64,000 nucleotides of DNA from Micromonospora arborensis (GTDB taxonomy: Bacteria > Actinomycetota > Actinomycetes > Mycobacteriales > Micromonosporaceae): NCBI RefSeq assembly GCF_003205615.1, contig NZ_PYBV01000005.1, forward strand, positions 117,452 to 181,451. The letters are read 5' to 3'. Position 1 is the stretch's first letter; every line of letters begins with the position of its first letter. The notes beneath the pieces are model-generated. The model had not been told where the DNA came from. It saw only the letters and a program-made list of their open reading frames with translations, and ran no database searches. Shown piece after piece: positions 8,495-16,989 of this stretch. The translations under genes and the position numbers were made by a program.

Positions 8495-9142
8495 CTACCG
8501 ATGCTTGGGTGCCACGGCCTCGAGGTCGTCGACGCTACCGGACATGATCGTGCGAAGGCGTTCGGTGATGTCCTGAGTTGGCCAGTCCCACCAGGCAAGT
8601 GCCAGAAGGCGGGCGACGTCTTCCTCGCTGTAGCGGAGGCGGATGAGCCTGGCTGGGTTGCCGCCGACGATGCCGTAAGCGGGGACGTCGTCGACGACGA
8701 CGGACCCGGAAGCGATGACCGCTCCGCTGCCGATCTGGACACCGGGCATCACCATGGCTCGGTATCCGAACCACACGTCGTTGCCCACCACCGTGTCACC
8801 CCGTCCGGGCAGGTTGGTGATGAGATCGAAGTGTTCGGCCCAGGAACCACCCATGATCGGGAACGGAAAGGTCGACGGGCCGTCCATGCGGTGGTTGGCG
8901 CCGTTCATGATGAAACGCACGCCCTCGCCCAGCGCGCAGAACTTCCCGATGATCAGCTTTTCCGGCCCGTAGTGGTACAGCACGTTGCGGGCCTCGAAGG
9001 TGGTTGGATCATCCGGGTCGTCGTAATAGGTGAACTCCCCAACCTCGATCAGCGGCGAGGTGACCAGCGGCTTCAGTAGCACCACGCGCGGCTGTTCGGG
9101 TATCGGATGCAACACGCCCGGATCGGCCGGAACACCTGCCAT
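8495..9142 (-). CDS. Vat-family (streptogramin A / xenobiotic) O-acetyltransferase
   Basis: A 215-residue left-handed beta-helix (hexapeptide-repeat) acetyltransferase. It shares the Vat/CatB hallmarks YYDDPDDPTTFE (near 35), LIIGKFCALGEGVRFIMNG with the catalytic-site NGANHRMDG (His about 80), and GDTVVGNDVWFG followed by hexapeptide rungs. Length matches Vat enzymes (about 212-219). Two ATG codons are adjacent (9145 and 9142); AAGGAG lies 6 nt before the second, so 9142 is preferred. The N-terminus (PIPEQPRVVLLKPLV) aligns with the usual start. The family acetylates streptogramin A or chloramphenicol; in a soil actinomycete it may be intrinsic resistance or modify another hydroxyl compound. 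Confidence 0.85.
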   Translation of the reverse strand: MAGVPADPGVLHPIPEQPRVVLLKPLVTSPLIEVGEFTYYDDPDDPTTFEARNVLYHYGPEKLIIGKFCALGEGVRFIMNGANHRMDGPSTFPFPIMGGSWAEHFDLITNLPGRGDTVVGNDVWFGYRAMVMPGVQIGSGAVIASGSVVVDDVPAYGIVGGNPARLIRLRYSEEDVARLLALAWWDWPTQDITERLRTIMSGSVDDLEAVAPKHR

Positions 9143-9352
9143 CATGATCTCCTTAGTGGGCCGCTGAAGGGATCTGACCAAGATCGCAAAGGCTCGCCGC
9201 ACGCTACCACCGCGCCCGTCTCCACGGAGCGCACTGCCTCGATGTCGCTATCCGGCCATGGAGAACTGCGCGAATCAGGCTCTCAACCAGGCGGCGTTGG
9301 AGTACCACATCAAAGTCCATCGTGGAGCGGGCGTGCGGTGTACCGTCGCCGC

Positions 9353-9907
9353 ATGACGGTGCTGCAGGAGTTTGTCGCCGCTCTTTCCGGCGGACGGTGG
9401 TGGTCGATTCCGGCAACTTCATGGGCTACCCGTCGATGTGGCTCGACGTGCCGGACGTGGCCGGATTCTGTTTCACCCAGGCGTTCCAGTCGATCGGGCT
9501 CGGCCTGGCCAGTGCGCTCGGCGCGGCGGTCGCCCGGCCGGACCGGCTCACCGTCGCCGCAGTCGGCGACGGCGGCTTCGTCATGTCCGCGACCGAACTG
9601 GTCACCGCCGTCCGGCTGGCGCTACCCCTGCTCGTGGTGATCTACGACGACGCGGCGTACGGCGCCGAGGTGCACCACTTCGGCCCGGACGGGCACCCGT
9701 TGGACACGGTCACCTTCCCCGAGACCGACCTGGCCGCCATCGCCCGTGGTTACGGGTGCGACGGGTTGACCGTCCGGACCGTCGACGATCTCGGGCCGGT
9801 ACGCCGCTGGCTCGCCGGAACCCGTACCCGGCCGCTGGTGATCGACGCCAAGGTCAGCGACTGCGCGTGGGTCATGGTGGCTGGAGGAAGCGTTCCGTGG
9901 CCACTGA
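9353..9907 (+). pseudogene. Remnant of a thiamine-diphosphate enzyme (acetolactate-synthase-like), C-terminal part
   Basis: The TPP-binding domain of an acetolactate-synthase-like enzyme is readable from VVVDSGNFMGYPSMWL through GDGGFVMS to PLVIDAKV, in the frame beginning near 9405. Upstream, LFPAD of the same family is in a different frame, so there is one frameshift near 9395. After DAKV a second frameshift moves the true C-terminus (SWWLEEAFRGH, TGA at 9905-9907) into another frame. The N-terminal pyrimidine-binding and central domains are missing. The 5' truncation plus two frameshifts make this a decayed gene, although an open frame continues past it for 500 bp by chance. Confidence 0.75.
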
Positions 9908-9917
9908 CGCGTTGGCG

Positions 9918-10478
9918 TCAACGGTGTGGTGGCTGTACTGGCCGGGTCAACGATCGGACCAGGCGCTGGCCGTCGGGCCACGCGCCGAACCCGGTCTTGG
10001 AGTCCAGGTGGCCGACCGCGCCCGCGTCGAACAGTTCCGATCCCCAATCTCGCGCGTACGCTTCGAACTGCTCGAACGTGGCGTTGGGGTCGTTGCGACT
10101 GGCGACGAGGATCGAGCGGAAGGGCAGTGGCTCGCGTGGCACGTGGCCGATGAAGACATCGACGGTCTCGTGCGGGTCGGGAGTCCAGTCCGGATCCACG
10201 TACGGTGGCGTGGCCAGCAGGGCGGCACGGACGGGACCGGCGTGCTGGCTGGCCCAGAGGGCGACGGTCAGACATCCCGCACTGTGCGCCACGAGGATCG
10301 CCGGCTCGCTGTCGGCGCAGATGGCAGCGTGCAGCGCGGCGACCCGTTCGGCGGCGACGTACGGTGGCCCGGGCGGTTCGGGCGCCCACCGGTACGTCGG
10401 GTAGTCCCTGACCCAGCAGCGCGACCAGTGGTCGGAGAATGGAACTCCTCGACCAGGCACGACAAGGTAACGCGTCAT
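9918..10478 (-). CDS. RBBP9/YdeN-family serine hydrolase
   Basis: A 186-residue single-domain alpha/beta hydrolase. The N-terminal strand YLVVPGRGV with SDHWSRCW, the nucleophile elbow AHSAGCLT, the acid region ASRNDP and the C-terminal GHLDSKTGFGAWPDG (catalytic His) are the complete YdeN/RBBP9 signature, and the length is right for the family. ATG at 10478. Members hydrolyse small esters in vitro; physiological substrates are unknown. It is convergent with the TPP-enzyme remnant, 10 nt from its stop. Confidence 0.85.
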   Translation of the reverse strand: MTRYLVVPGRGVPFSDHWSRCWVRDYPTYRWAPEPPGPPYVAAERVAALHAAICADSEPAILVAHSAGCLTVALWASQHAGPVRAALLATPPYVDPDWTPDPHETVDVFIGHVPREPLPFRSILVASRNDPNATFEQFEAYARDWGSELFDAGAVGHLDSKTGFGAWPDGQRLVRSLTRPVQPPHR

Positions 10479-10521
10479 GCTGGGGAAGGGTAGTGCGACG
10501 ACCCTGGAGACTGAACTGCGC

Positions 10522-11823
10522 TCAGCGGTTGACGTAGGCGGTCAGGCCACCGAGTTCCTCGTTGGCGATGAACACCGACCGCACGTTGAGGATGGCCTCC
10601 TCGACGTGGGCGGGGCAGCCCCATGCCGCGTCGCCCCACGAATCGGCGATCTTGATCTCGGCCGGCGCGGTGCAGCCGGCGGCGCCGCCGAGCTGGCAGT
10701 GCTCGGGGTGGGGCGTGGCGGCCTGCGCGGCTGCGGCGGCACGCATCTGGGCGGCGAGTTCGGCAGCGGCGGCGGCGCGCTGCTCAGCCTCGGCGCGCAG
10801 CTTCCGCTCCACGCGTACGACCCTGGCGAGCTCGTCATTGGCTGACGTCGCGCGTGCTTCGGCGGCGAGTTTCGCCTGCTCGATATGGTGGCGTTCGATG
10901 GCCAGTGCCGCGGTGTCGGCGAAGAGCCGGGTGAGGGCGAGGTCGGTGTCCTGCGGGACGCGCGGGGTGCGATGGTACATGGCAAAGGTGCCCAACAGGC
11001 CGCCGTCGCGGGCCAGGATCGGCGTGGACCAGCAGGCTGCCAGTCCGGCCTGGTCGGCCAGGTCCCGGAAGTCGTCCCAGAACGGATCGATGGCGATGTC
11101 GGTGACGATGACCGGTTCCCGCCGGTGGGCGGCCGTGCCGCACGAGCCGACACCTTCGCCGGTCGCGATGCCGTCGATCGCCTGGTTGTAGAAGTCGGGC
11201 AGGCTCGGCGCGGCACCGTGACGCAGGTGCCGGGCGTCGGGATCGGCGAGCAGGACGGAGACGAGCACCTCCTGCGGTGCGAGGTTCTCGATACAGCGGG
11301 CCATCCCGTCGAGCACCTCGGTCAGGGGTGCCTGGCGGGCGATCTGCTCCAGCAGGGCGCGATGTTCGGTCATCAGCCGTTGGGCATGTTTGACCTGTGT
11401 GGTCTCCACGCCGATCAGGCGGATGCCGACCATGTTGCCGTCGGCGTCTCGGCGTGGCTCGTAGGTGAAGTCGAAGAACGCCTCCCGCGCCTGCGGGCCG
11501 CTGCCCAGCACGACCCGGACGTCACGGCCGGTGTAGGGCTCACCCGTGGCGAAGACCTGGTCCAGGAGAGCGATGAATCCCTGATCGGCCAGTTCAGGCA
11601 TCAACTCGGCGAGCGCGACCCCAACGCGGGCCCGTTCTTCGCCGACGGTGGCGAAGAACGCCGGGTTTGCCGTCTCCACCACGTGCGCTGGCCCGGCCAG
11701 CGACGCGAAGACGGCGATGGACTGCCCGAACAACGCCCGCAGGTCGTCCTCCGCGGCCCGCCCGGCAGTCGCCGGACCCGCAGCAGCAGCAGCAGTAGGC
11801 CTCTGGCCTGAAACCGCCGTCAT
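10522..11823 (-). CDS. PAS/GAF-domain sensor protein
   Basis: A 433-residue cytoplasmic sensor. A PAS fold occupies about 30-150 (ARVGVALAELMPEL, FDFTYEPRRDADGNMVG). A GAF domain follows at about 185-320, with the typical EGVGSCGTAAHRREPVIVTD and ACWSTPILARDGGLLGTFA. An Ala/Glu/Arg-rich coiled coil (325-385) ends in a Cys- and His-containing tail (HPEHCQLGGAAGCTAP). No kinase, GGDEF or phosphatase output domain is present, so it may act by protein contact or be a truncated sensor. ATG at 11823 is chosen because upstream in-frame sequence lacks family character. Confidence 0.75.
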   Translation of the reverse strand: MTAVSGQRPTAAAAAGPATAGRAAEDDLRALFGQSIAVFASLAGPAHVVETANPAFFATVGEERARVGVALAELMPELADQGFIALLDQVFATGEPYTGRDVRVVLGSGPQAREAFFDFTYEPRRDADGNMVGIRLIGVETTQVKHAQRLMTEHRALLEQIARQAPLTEVLDGMARCIENLAPQEVLVSVLLADPDARHLRHGAAPSLPDFYNQAIDGIATGEGVGSCGTAAHRREPVIVTDIAIDPFWDDFRDLADQAGLAACWSTPILARDGGLLGTFAMYHRTPRVPQDTDLALTRLFADTAALAIERHHIEQAKLAAEARATSANDELARVVRVERKLRAEAEQRAAAAAELAAQMRAAAAAQAATPHPEHCQLGGAAGCTAPAEIKIADSWGDAAWGCPAHVEEAILNVRSVFIANEELGGLTAYVNR

Positions 11824-12025
11824 GGTGTGGTGTCGCCTCTCGTCTGCGGATGCGGGGAACGACCGATGGTGCCACTGATCGGTGACGGTGGCCACGGTGT
11901 TGGCTGGCGCCTCCGGTGCAGCGTACCCACGTGCCCGCCATTCGAGTCCTACCGACCACACCCACGCACCGCAATCCGTCGCCCGACCACCCGCGTCGGC
12001 CCGCAGTCCCACAGACGGCAGAGCC

Positions 12026-12367
12026 CTATGAGTATCGGTGCTCCCGGCGGCGGATCTTGATGTTGTCGAGGTCGGTCGACACCGACCTGAGGTCGCGGTA
12101 GTCGGCGCCGATTCCCGATACGGCGGCTGCCGCGAGCGCTTCCGCCTTGCCGATCACGACCGCTTCGCCGTCCTCATCGGTGGCCGGGACCAGACAGCGG
12201 AAGGTGAAGGCGAGCAGGGACCGCTCGTAGGTCACGGTGCCTTCCTCGGTGAACTTCGCCCGAAACACGTCGTGATCGTCCGCCTTGGCGAGCAGCGCGG
12301 CCCGCTGCTCGTCATCGAGTGGCGCGAACCTGCCGCGCACGATGACCTGATACGTCTTGCGGGCCAT
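12026..12367 (-). CDS. DUF6204-family protein
   Basis: A 113-residue protein whose pattern (YQVIVRGRFAPLDDEQRAAL, DHDVFRAKFTEEGTVTYE, FTFRCLV, YRDLRSVSTDL) matches my recollection of DUF6204, a small actinobacterial family of unknown function. It starts at ATG 12367 directly after an upstream Gly/Pro-rich non-coding stretch. It is probably monocistronic: the neighbouring DUF5984 gene ends 175 nt upstream. Confidence 0.7.
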   Translation of the reverse strand: MARKTYQVIVRGRFAPLDDEQRAALLAKADDHDVFRAKFTEEGTVTYERSLLAFTFRCLVPATDEDGEAVVIGKAEALAAAAVSGIGADYRDLRSVSTDLDNIKIRRREHRYS

Positions 12368-12542
12368 TGCTGGGGGCCTCCGGTTCCGGTCGGGCAGCAC
12401 GACAGCGGTCGGCGGGCAGATCGCCGTCGCCAGGCCGTTGGCGACCCTACCGAGAGGACCACCGGGACGCATGGGCATTTCACCGCGGTTGGCCGGTCTG
12501 ACCCGTAAGCGGCCGATGTCGCAGTGCTCATCTGCGCGTTGT

Positions 12543-13304
12543 CTATGAGACCGGTGGCCACGAGCCAAGTTCAGCGACACCGGCGCGCACCTTCGTCCAA
12601 TCGACATCGCGAGGTGAAACCAGACGCTGATCGAGCCAACTGCTGCGCTGCGTGTGCTCCACCCGCAGATGCTGGAGATCCAGGTCCACGCCGGGAGGCG
12701 GCCCGCTGCGTTCCAGTTCAGCGACTCGAACCCCCATCGCCGCAATGAACCGCCGATCGAAGTCATCGACCGCTGCGAGGAGTTCCGCGGCCGGCATGGT
12801 GGCATCCAGCCGTTCGGGACCCTCGAAAGCACCCCGCTTCCCAGGCGGAATCTGCTGGCTCAGCGTCACCAGGTCCAAGCCGTCAACGGTATGCCGCCAG
12901 CACCTCAGGGCTGGCGCGTTCGTCAGGTAACCCACGTCGAGGGCGTAGTCGCTCTGAAGATGGAACGCGGCGTCCACGTCGTCGCCGAAGTCGTCTCTCT
13001 CGGGGAACTCCCGCGGCAGGAACGACCCGTCGACAAACGGGATCAAGTCCTCCGGTACCGGCTCTTGCAGCGCCCAGCGCAGAACGATCAGGTCTTCCCA
13101 CAGCCGGGCGACGTAATAGTCGGGGTATGGCCGCTCGAGATTCCAGCTGCGGACAGCCTCGTCCCGGTAGCGCAGGAACTCGCAGTCCTGGACCATGAAG
13201 CGGTACCAGCCGCTGGTCAACCCGAACCAGTGCAGGCTCGGGCGGTCGCCTCCCCAGGGCGGCACCTCGGCTGTAGGCCGAAGCTCAAACTCGATCCGGA
13301 ACAT
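12543..13304 (-). CDS. DUF5984-family protein
   Basis: A 253-residue soluble protein beginning MFRIEFELRP. The features LHWFGLTSGWYRF and a Trp/Tyr-rich first half followed by an acidic second half match DUF5984, a family of unknown function common in Streptomyces and Micromonospora. No membrane or export signal is present, and context gives no further clue. Confidence 0.7.
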   Translation of the reverse strand: MFRIEFELRPTAEVPPWGGDRPSLHWFGLTSGWYRFMVQDCEFLRYRDEAVRSWNLERPYPDYYVARLWEDLIVLRWALQEPVPEDLIPFVDGSFLPREFPERDDFGDDVDAAFHLQSDYALDVGYLTNAPALRCWRHTVDGLDLVTLSQQIPPGKRGAFEGPERLDATMPAAELLAAVDDFDRRFIAAMGVRVAELERSGPPPGVDLDLQHLRVEHTQRSSWLDQRLVSPRDVDWTKVRAGVAELGSWPPVS

Positions 13305-13500
13305 CGATCACCCTAAGCTGCGTCATCGCGAGCACTCTCCATGATCACAAAGACAACCTTGGCACCCTGACCCGCTGCCGACAAGGCGCCACGATCGTGA
13401 GGTGCTCCCTTGGCGTGCCTGGTCGAGGCTGATCGCGGTGTGGCGGGAGGCGCCGGTCGCGGACGCGGCGGCAGCCGCCCCGCAATACCGGACCTTCTCG

Positions 13501-14907
13501 TCAGCCCAGGCGGGACTTCTGCACCTTCCCGAGCGCGTTGCGGGGCAGTTCGTCGACCAGGTGGACCCGACGCGGGCGTTTGTGCACGGCGAGCAGGCCG
13601 GCCACGAAACTGATCAACTCCGACTCCGCGACGCGGTCACCCACCACATAGGCCACGACCTGCTGCCCCAAGTCCGGGTGTGGGCTGCCAACCACCGCTG
13701 CCTCGCGCACCGCGGGGTGGGCCAGCAGCGCGTCCTCGACCTCGCCGGCGCCGATCCGGTACCCACCGCTCTTGATCAGGTCGGTCGACGCGCGGCCCAC
13801 GATCCGATGCCTGCCGTCCGGCGCGATCGTCGCGATGTCACCAGTGCGGAACCAACCGTCGTCGGTCCACGTCGTGGCATCCGCATCCGGCCGGTTGAGG
13901 TAACCGCTGAACAAGGTCGGTCCCCGGACCAGCAGCTCACCCATGCCCGTGCCGTCCGAGGCCACCGCGGCGCCGTGCTCGTCGACCAGTCGGGTCCGTA
14001 CACCTGGTAGCGGCAACCCCACGGTGCCCGCCTCCCGCAGCCCGTCGGCCCGGGCGCTCACCGTGATCAAAGTTTCCGTCATGCCGTAGCGCTCCACGAC
14101 CCGGTGGCCGCTGAGCGCCCACATCCGCTCGAAAACCGCCGGCGGCAGCGGGGCGCTGCCCGAGACCAGCAACCGGGCCCCGCGCAGCGCCCGGGCGGCC
14201 GCCGGGTTGGAACCGATCCGGGACCACACGGTTGGCACGCCGAACAGGAGCGTGCCGTCGGCGGCGGCGTACCGCTCGGGCCGGGGAACGCCGACGTGAT
14301 CGAGTCGGCTGCCGTGGCGCAACGGGCCGAGCAGTCCCAGGACGAGACCGTGCACGTGGAACAGCGGCAGCCCGTGCACCAGTCGGTCGTCCGGGGTCCA
14401 GGACCAGGCGTCGGCGAGGCCGTCCAGGCAGGCGGCGATCGCCCGACGGGACAGCAGCACACCCTTCGGCAGGCCGGTCGTCCCGCTGGTGTAGAGGATC
14501 AGCGCAGGTCTCTCGTCGTCCGGCTCCCGGTGGTGGCTCGTGGAGCGGTCGCGGAGCGACACCGGCACCACCGGTAGCGTGCCACCGTCGACACGCTCGT
14601 CCGCCGCGGCCAGCATCGCGCCCGCACCGGAGTCCCGCAGGATGTGGTCGCGCTCCATCGGCCCCGAGTCCGGCGGCACGGGAACCACGGTGACGCCCGC
14701 CAGCAGCGCGCCGACGATCGCTACGACGGTCTCCAACGACGCCACCGCACTGACCGCGACCCGATCCAGCCCGTGCACCCGGTCGGCCACGGCCGTGGCG
14801 CTCTCCAACAGGTGCGTACCGGGGATCGACCGGCCGGAGACTCGGACCGCGTCCGGGCAGTCGTCCGGGGACCGGGACAACGCCGTCAACAGGGTCACCT
14901 CGAACAT
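13501..14907 (-). CDS. Acyl-CoA synthetase, malonyl-CoA-synthetase (MatB)-like
   Basis: A 468-residue ANL-superfamily ligase that adenylates a carboxylic acid and transfers it to CoA. It shows YTSGTTGLPKG (P-loop motif), LPLFHVHGLVLGLLGPLRHG, the ERYGMTET motif, TGDIATI, GRASTDLIKSGGYRIGAGEVE, and the catalytic Lys in LPRNALGKVQKS. The overall pattern is closest to the short actinobacterial malonyl-CoA synthetases such as Streptomyces SCO2444, as I recall it. ATG at 14907 is chosen; a frame extending upstream overlaps the divergent esterase gene and is not credible. Malonyl- or methylmalonyl-CoA made here could feed polyketide or fatty-acid synthesis, but no PKS is in the window. Confidence 0.8.
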   Translation of the reverse strand: MFEVTLLTALSRSPDDCPDAVRVSGRSIPGTHLLESATAVADRVHGLDRVAVSAVASLETVVAIVGALLAGVTVVPVPPDSGPMERDHILRDSGAGAMLAAADERVDGGTLPVVPVSLRDRSTSHHREPDDERPALILYTSGTTGLPKGVLLSRRAIAACLDGLADAWSWTPDDRLVHGLPLFHVHGLVLGLLGPLRHGSRLDHVGVPRPERYAAADGTLLFGVPTVWSRIGSNPAAARALRGARLLVSGSAPLPPAVFERMWALSGHRVVERYGMTETLITVSARADGLREAGTVGLPLPGVRTRLVDEHGAAVASDGTGMGELLVRGPTLFSGYLNRPDADATTWTDDGWFRTGDIATIAPDGRHRIVGRASTDLIKSGGYRIGAGEVEDALLAHPAVREAAVVGSPHPDLGQQVVAYVVGDRVAESELISFVAGLLAVHKRPRRVHLVDELPRNALGKVQKSRLG

Positions 14908-15138
14908 CCCTTCACGAGCGGCGGCACGGCCCCGGGCCGCAGTGGTCGGCCGGCACCCGAGGCTGTCCTGCATCAAGGAGTACGGTACTGAATGTTCGGC
15001 GCGACGGTCAGTATGCATCGGGAGGCGGCGACCTGCGCGCGGATCGATGAGCGAGCATCGATCAAGAGCGTCCCCTGGATCTTCACCTGCGCCGGCACAC
15101 GCCGATTCCTTTCGGGTACACCGGCGGTCGGTATTCAC

Positions 15139-15966
15139 ATGACTGCGATAAAAGAGATGTACGCCCGCTGGGCCGCAGGGGACATGGGTGAGGTCGACCA
15201 GTGGGGAGACGTCACAGCCGAGCCACGCGGCGTGGACTACGTGGAGGTGTCGGCGGGCGGCGTGCCGGCGATGTGGCTCATCCCGCACGCCGTCGGCCCT
15301 GACCAGGTCATCGTCGCGCTGCATGGTGGCGGCTTCGTGAGCGGGTCGCTGTACAGCCACCGCAAGATGTACGGGCACCTCGCGAAGGCGGCCGGTGTGC
15401 GGGTGCTGCTCGCCACCTATCGGCTGGCCCCCGAGTTCCGCTTCCCGGCCCAGATCGAGGACGCGGTCACGGCGTACCGGTGGGCGGCGGCGCGTACCCA
15501 GACGGTGGCGCTGGCGGGCGACTCCTCCGGCGGCGGCCTCGCCGTGCAGGTCGCCCTCCGCGAGCCCGGCGCGGCGGCGCTGTTGTTGCTGTCGCCGTGG
15601 ATCGACATGGACCCGGCGCAGGCCGCGACCTCGTACGAGGAGAACGAAGCTACCGACCTTTTCTTCACCCGGCCGATGGTGCAGGGTCTCATTGCGCAGT
15701 ACCTGCCCGAGGGAGAAAGTGGCCTTGCGCCGGAGGTCAACGCCTTCCACGCCGACCTGTCCGCGCTGCCTCCGGTCTACGTGCAGTGCGGCGGCGAGGA
15801 GAGCGGCCGGGGTGACAGCGAGCGCCTCGCGAAGCTGACCGGCGCCCGGCTGGACGTCTTCGACGGGCAGTTGCACACGTTCCAGATGGCGGCCGGGCGC
15901 GCACCGGTGGCCGACGAGGCGATTGGGAGGTTGGCCGCATGGGTGCGCCCGAAGCTGGGGCTCTGA
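15139..15966 (+). CDS. Alpha/beta hydrolase of the hormone-sensitive-lipase type
   Basis: A 275-residue esterase with HGGGF (oxyanion hole) near residue 62, GDSSGGG nucleophile elbow, Asp in the C-terminal third and catalytic His in QLHTFQM. This is the HSL/bacterial acetyl-hydrolase family. ATG at 15139 (MTAIKEMYARW) is preferred; sequence before it is not family-like. It is divergent from the acyl-CoA synthetase, and its last 28 nt overlap the start of the ECF sigma gene, so the two are translationally coupled. It could be a substrate-processing esterase for the P450 unit downstream, but that is inference. Confidence 0.8.
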   Translation: MTAIKEMYARWAAGDMGEVDQWGDVTAEPRGVDYVEVSAGGVPAMWLIPHAVGPDQVIVALHGGGFVSGSLYSHRKMYGHLAKAAGVRVLLATYRLAPEFRFPAQIEDAVTAYRWAAARTQTVALAGDSSGGGLAVQVALREPGAAALLLLSPWIDMDPAQAATSYEENEATDLFFTRPMVQGLIAQYLPEGESGLAPEVNAFHADLSALPPVYVQCGGEESGRGDSERLAKLTGARLDVFDGQLHTFQMAAGRAPVADEAIGRLAAWVRPKLGL

Positions 15967-16892
15967 CCGAGGCGTTCGAGACCGAACGTCGGGGTTTGTT
16001 CGCCCACGCGTACCGGATGCTTGGTGCCTATCACGAGGCCGAGGACGTCGTGCAGGACACGTACGTGCGGGCCCTGCGCGGGTGGGGGACGCTTGAGCGG
16101 CGTTCGTCGGTACGGACCTGGCTCTACCGGATCGCTACGAACGTCTGCCTGAACGTGATCGAGGGCCGCGGGCGGCGCGCGCTCTCGTCCAATCTCGGTC
16201 CGGACGACCTGGGTCCTTGGCTTGAGCCGTTCCCGATGGATCCGGCCGATCTGGTGACCGCGCGGGAGAGTGTGCGGCTCGCCTTCGTGGTCGGGTTGCA
16301 ACACCTCGCTCCCCGGCAGCGCGCCGTTCTGCTGTTGCGGGAGGTGCTGGCCTTCTCGGCGGCCGAGACCGGCGAGGCGCTGGACATGTCCGTGCCGGCT
16401 GTGAAGAGCGCCCTGCAGCGGGCCAGGGCCCGGCTCTCCGAGGCGGCTCCCGCCCGCGACGAGGTGCTGGACGCCTCCTCGCCCCGGGCCCGGGAGTTGC
16501 TCGCCAGGTACATGGCCGCGTGGGAGGCGTCCGACGCGGACGCTTTCCGCGAGGTACTGCGTGCCGACGCGTCCATCGATCCGGTCGGCTCGCCCGCCTC
16601 GTACGCCGGTCGTGAGGCGTGCCTGGCCTTCGCGACGCCTGCGATGCGCGACGCCGGGGATTGGCGGATGGCGGCGACCGAGGCAAACGGCCAGCCCGCC
16701 GCAGTGGCGTGGTTCCGCGGCGAGCCCTTCGGCGTGGCGGTGCTGACGGTCGCCGACGATGGGATCGTCGCGATCACGCTCTTCGAGAACCCGCAGTTGG
16801 CGGAATCCTTCGCGCCGGAGCCCGCTCCGCCTCCATGGCGATCATCGACATCTCTCGCTACGATCCGATATCGACAGATTACCGAGCGTTGA
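15939..16892 (+). CDS. ECF sigma factor with C-terminal SnoaL-like domain
   Basis: A 317-residue sigma factor. Region 2 is at about 10-80 (HAYRMLGAYHEAEDVVQDTYVRALRGW) and region 4 at about 120-172 (LAPRQRAVLLLREVLAFSAAETGEAL, VPAVKSALQRARARL). A SnoaL/NTF2-like extension covers about 185-290 (LLARYMAAWEASDADAFREVL). This resembles the TIGR02960-type SigX5/SigG group, in which the fused domain is thought to modulate activity in place of a separate anti-sigma factor. ATG at 15939 lies inside the preceding hydrolase gene. No anti-sigma gene is adjacent. The last 20 residues are not family-like. Confidence 0.82.
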   Translation: MGAPEAGALTEAFETERRGLFAHAYRMLGAYHEAEDVVQDTYVRALRGWGTLERRSSVRTWLYRIATNVCLNVIEGRGRRALSSNLGPDDLGPWLEPFPMDPADLVTARESVRLAFVVGLQHLAPRQRAVLLLREVLAFSAAETGEALDMSVPAVKSALQRARARLSEAAPARDEVLDASSPRARELLARYMAAWEASDADAFREVLRADASIDPVGSPASYAGREACLAFATPAMRDAGDWRMAATEANGQPAAVAWFRGEPFGVAVLTVADDGIVAITLFENPQLAESFAPEPAPPPWRSSTSLATIRYRQITER

Positions 16893-16989
16893 TATGTGCT
16901 GTCCGTAAGCCCTGGACGCTGGCAATCCGGCGCCGCTACGAACGTGGTGCCGGCCTGAGGATCACGCCGTCTCGACGAAGGGAATCCGG

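Noticed and set aside
9918..10493. Continuation of the TPP-enzyme frame to 10404
   Set aside because: After the frameshift at about 9865 the continuation is shadow of the RBBP9-type gene on the other strand.
13402..13500. Plus-strand frame starting VLPWRAWSRLIAVWREAPVA
   Set aside because: It continues as shadow of the acyl-CoA synthetase; the first 30 residues look protein-like but match nothing I know.
13501..15876. 791-codon minus-strand frame as one large protein
   Set aside because: Only the part from 14907 downstream has ligase sequence. Upstream it overlaps the divergent esterase with shadow composition.
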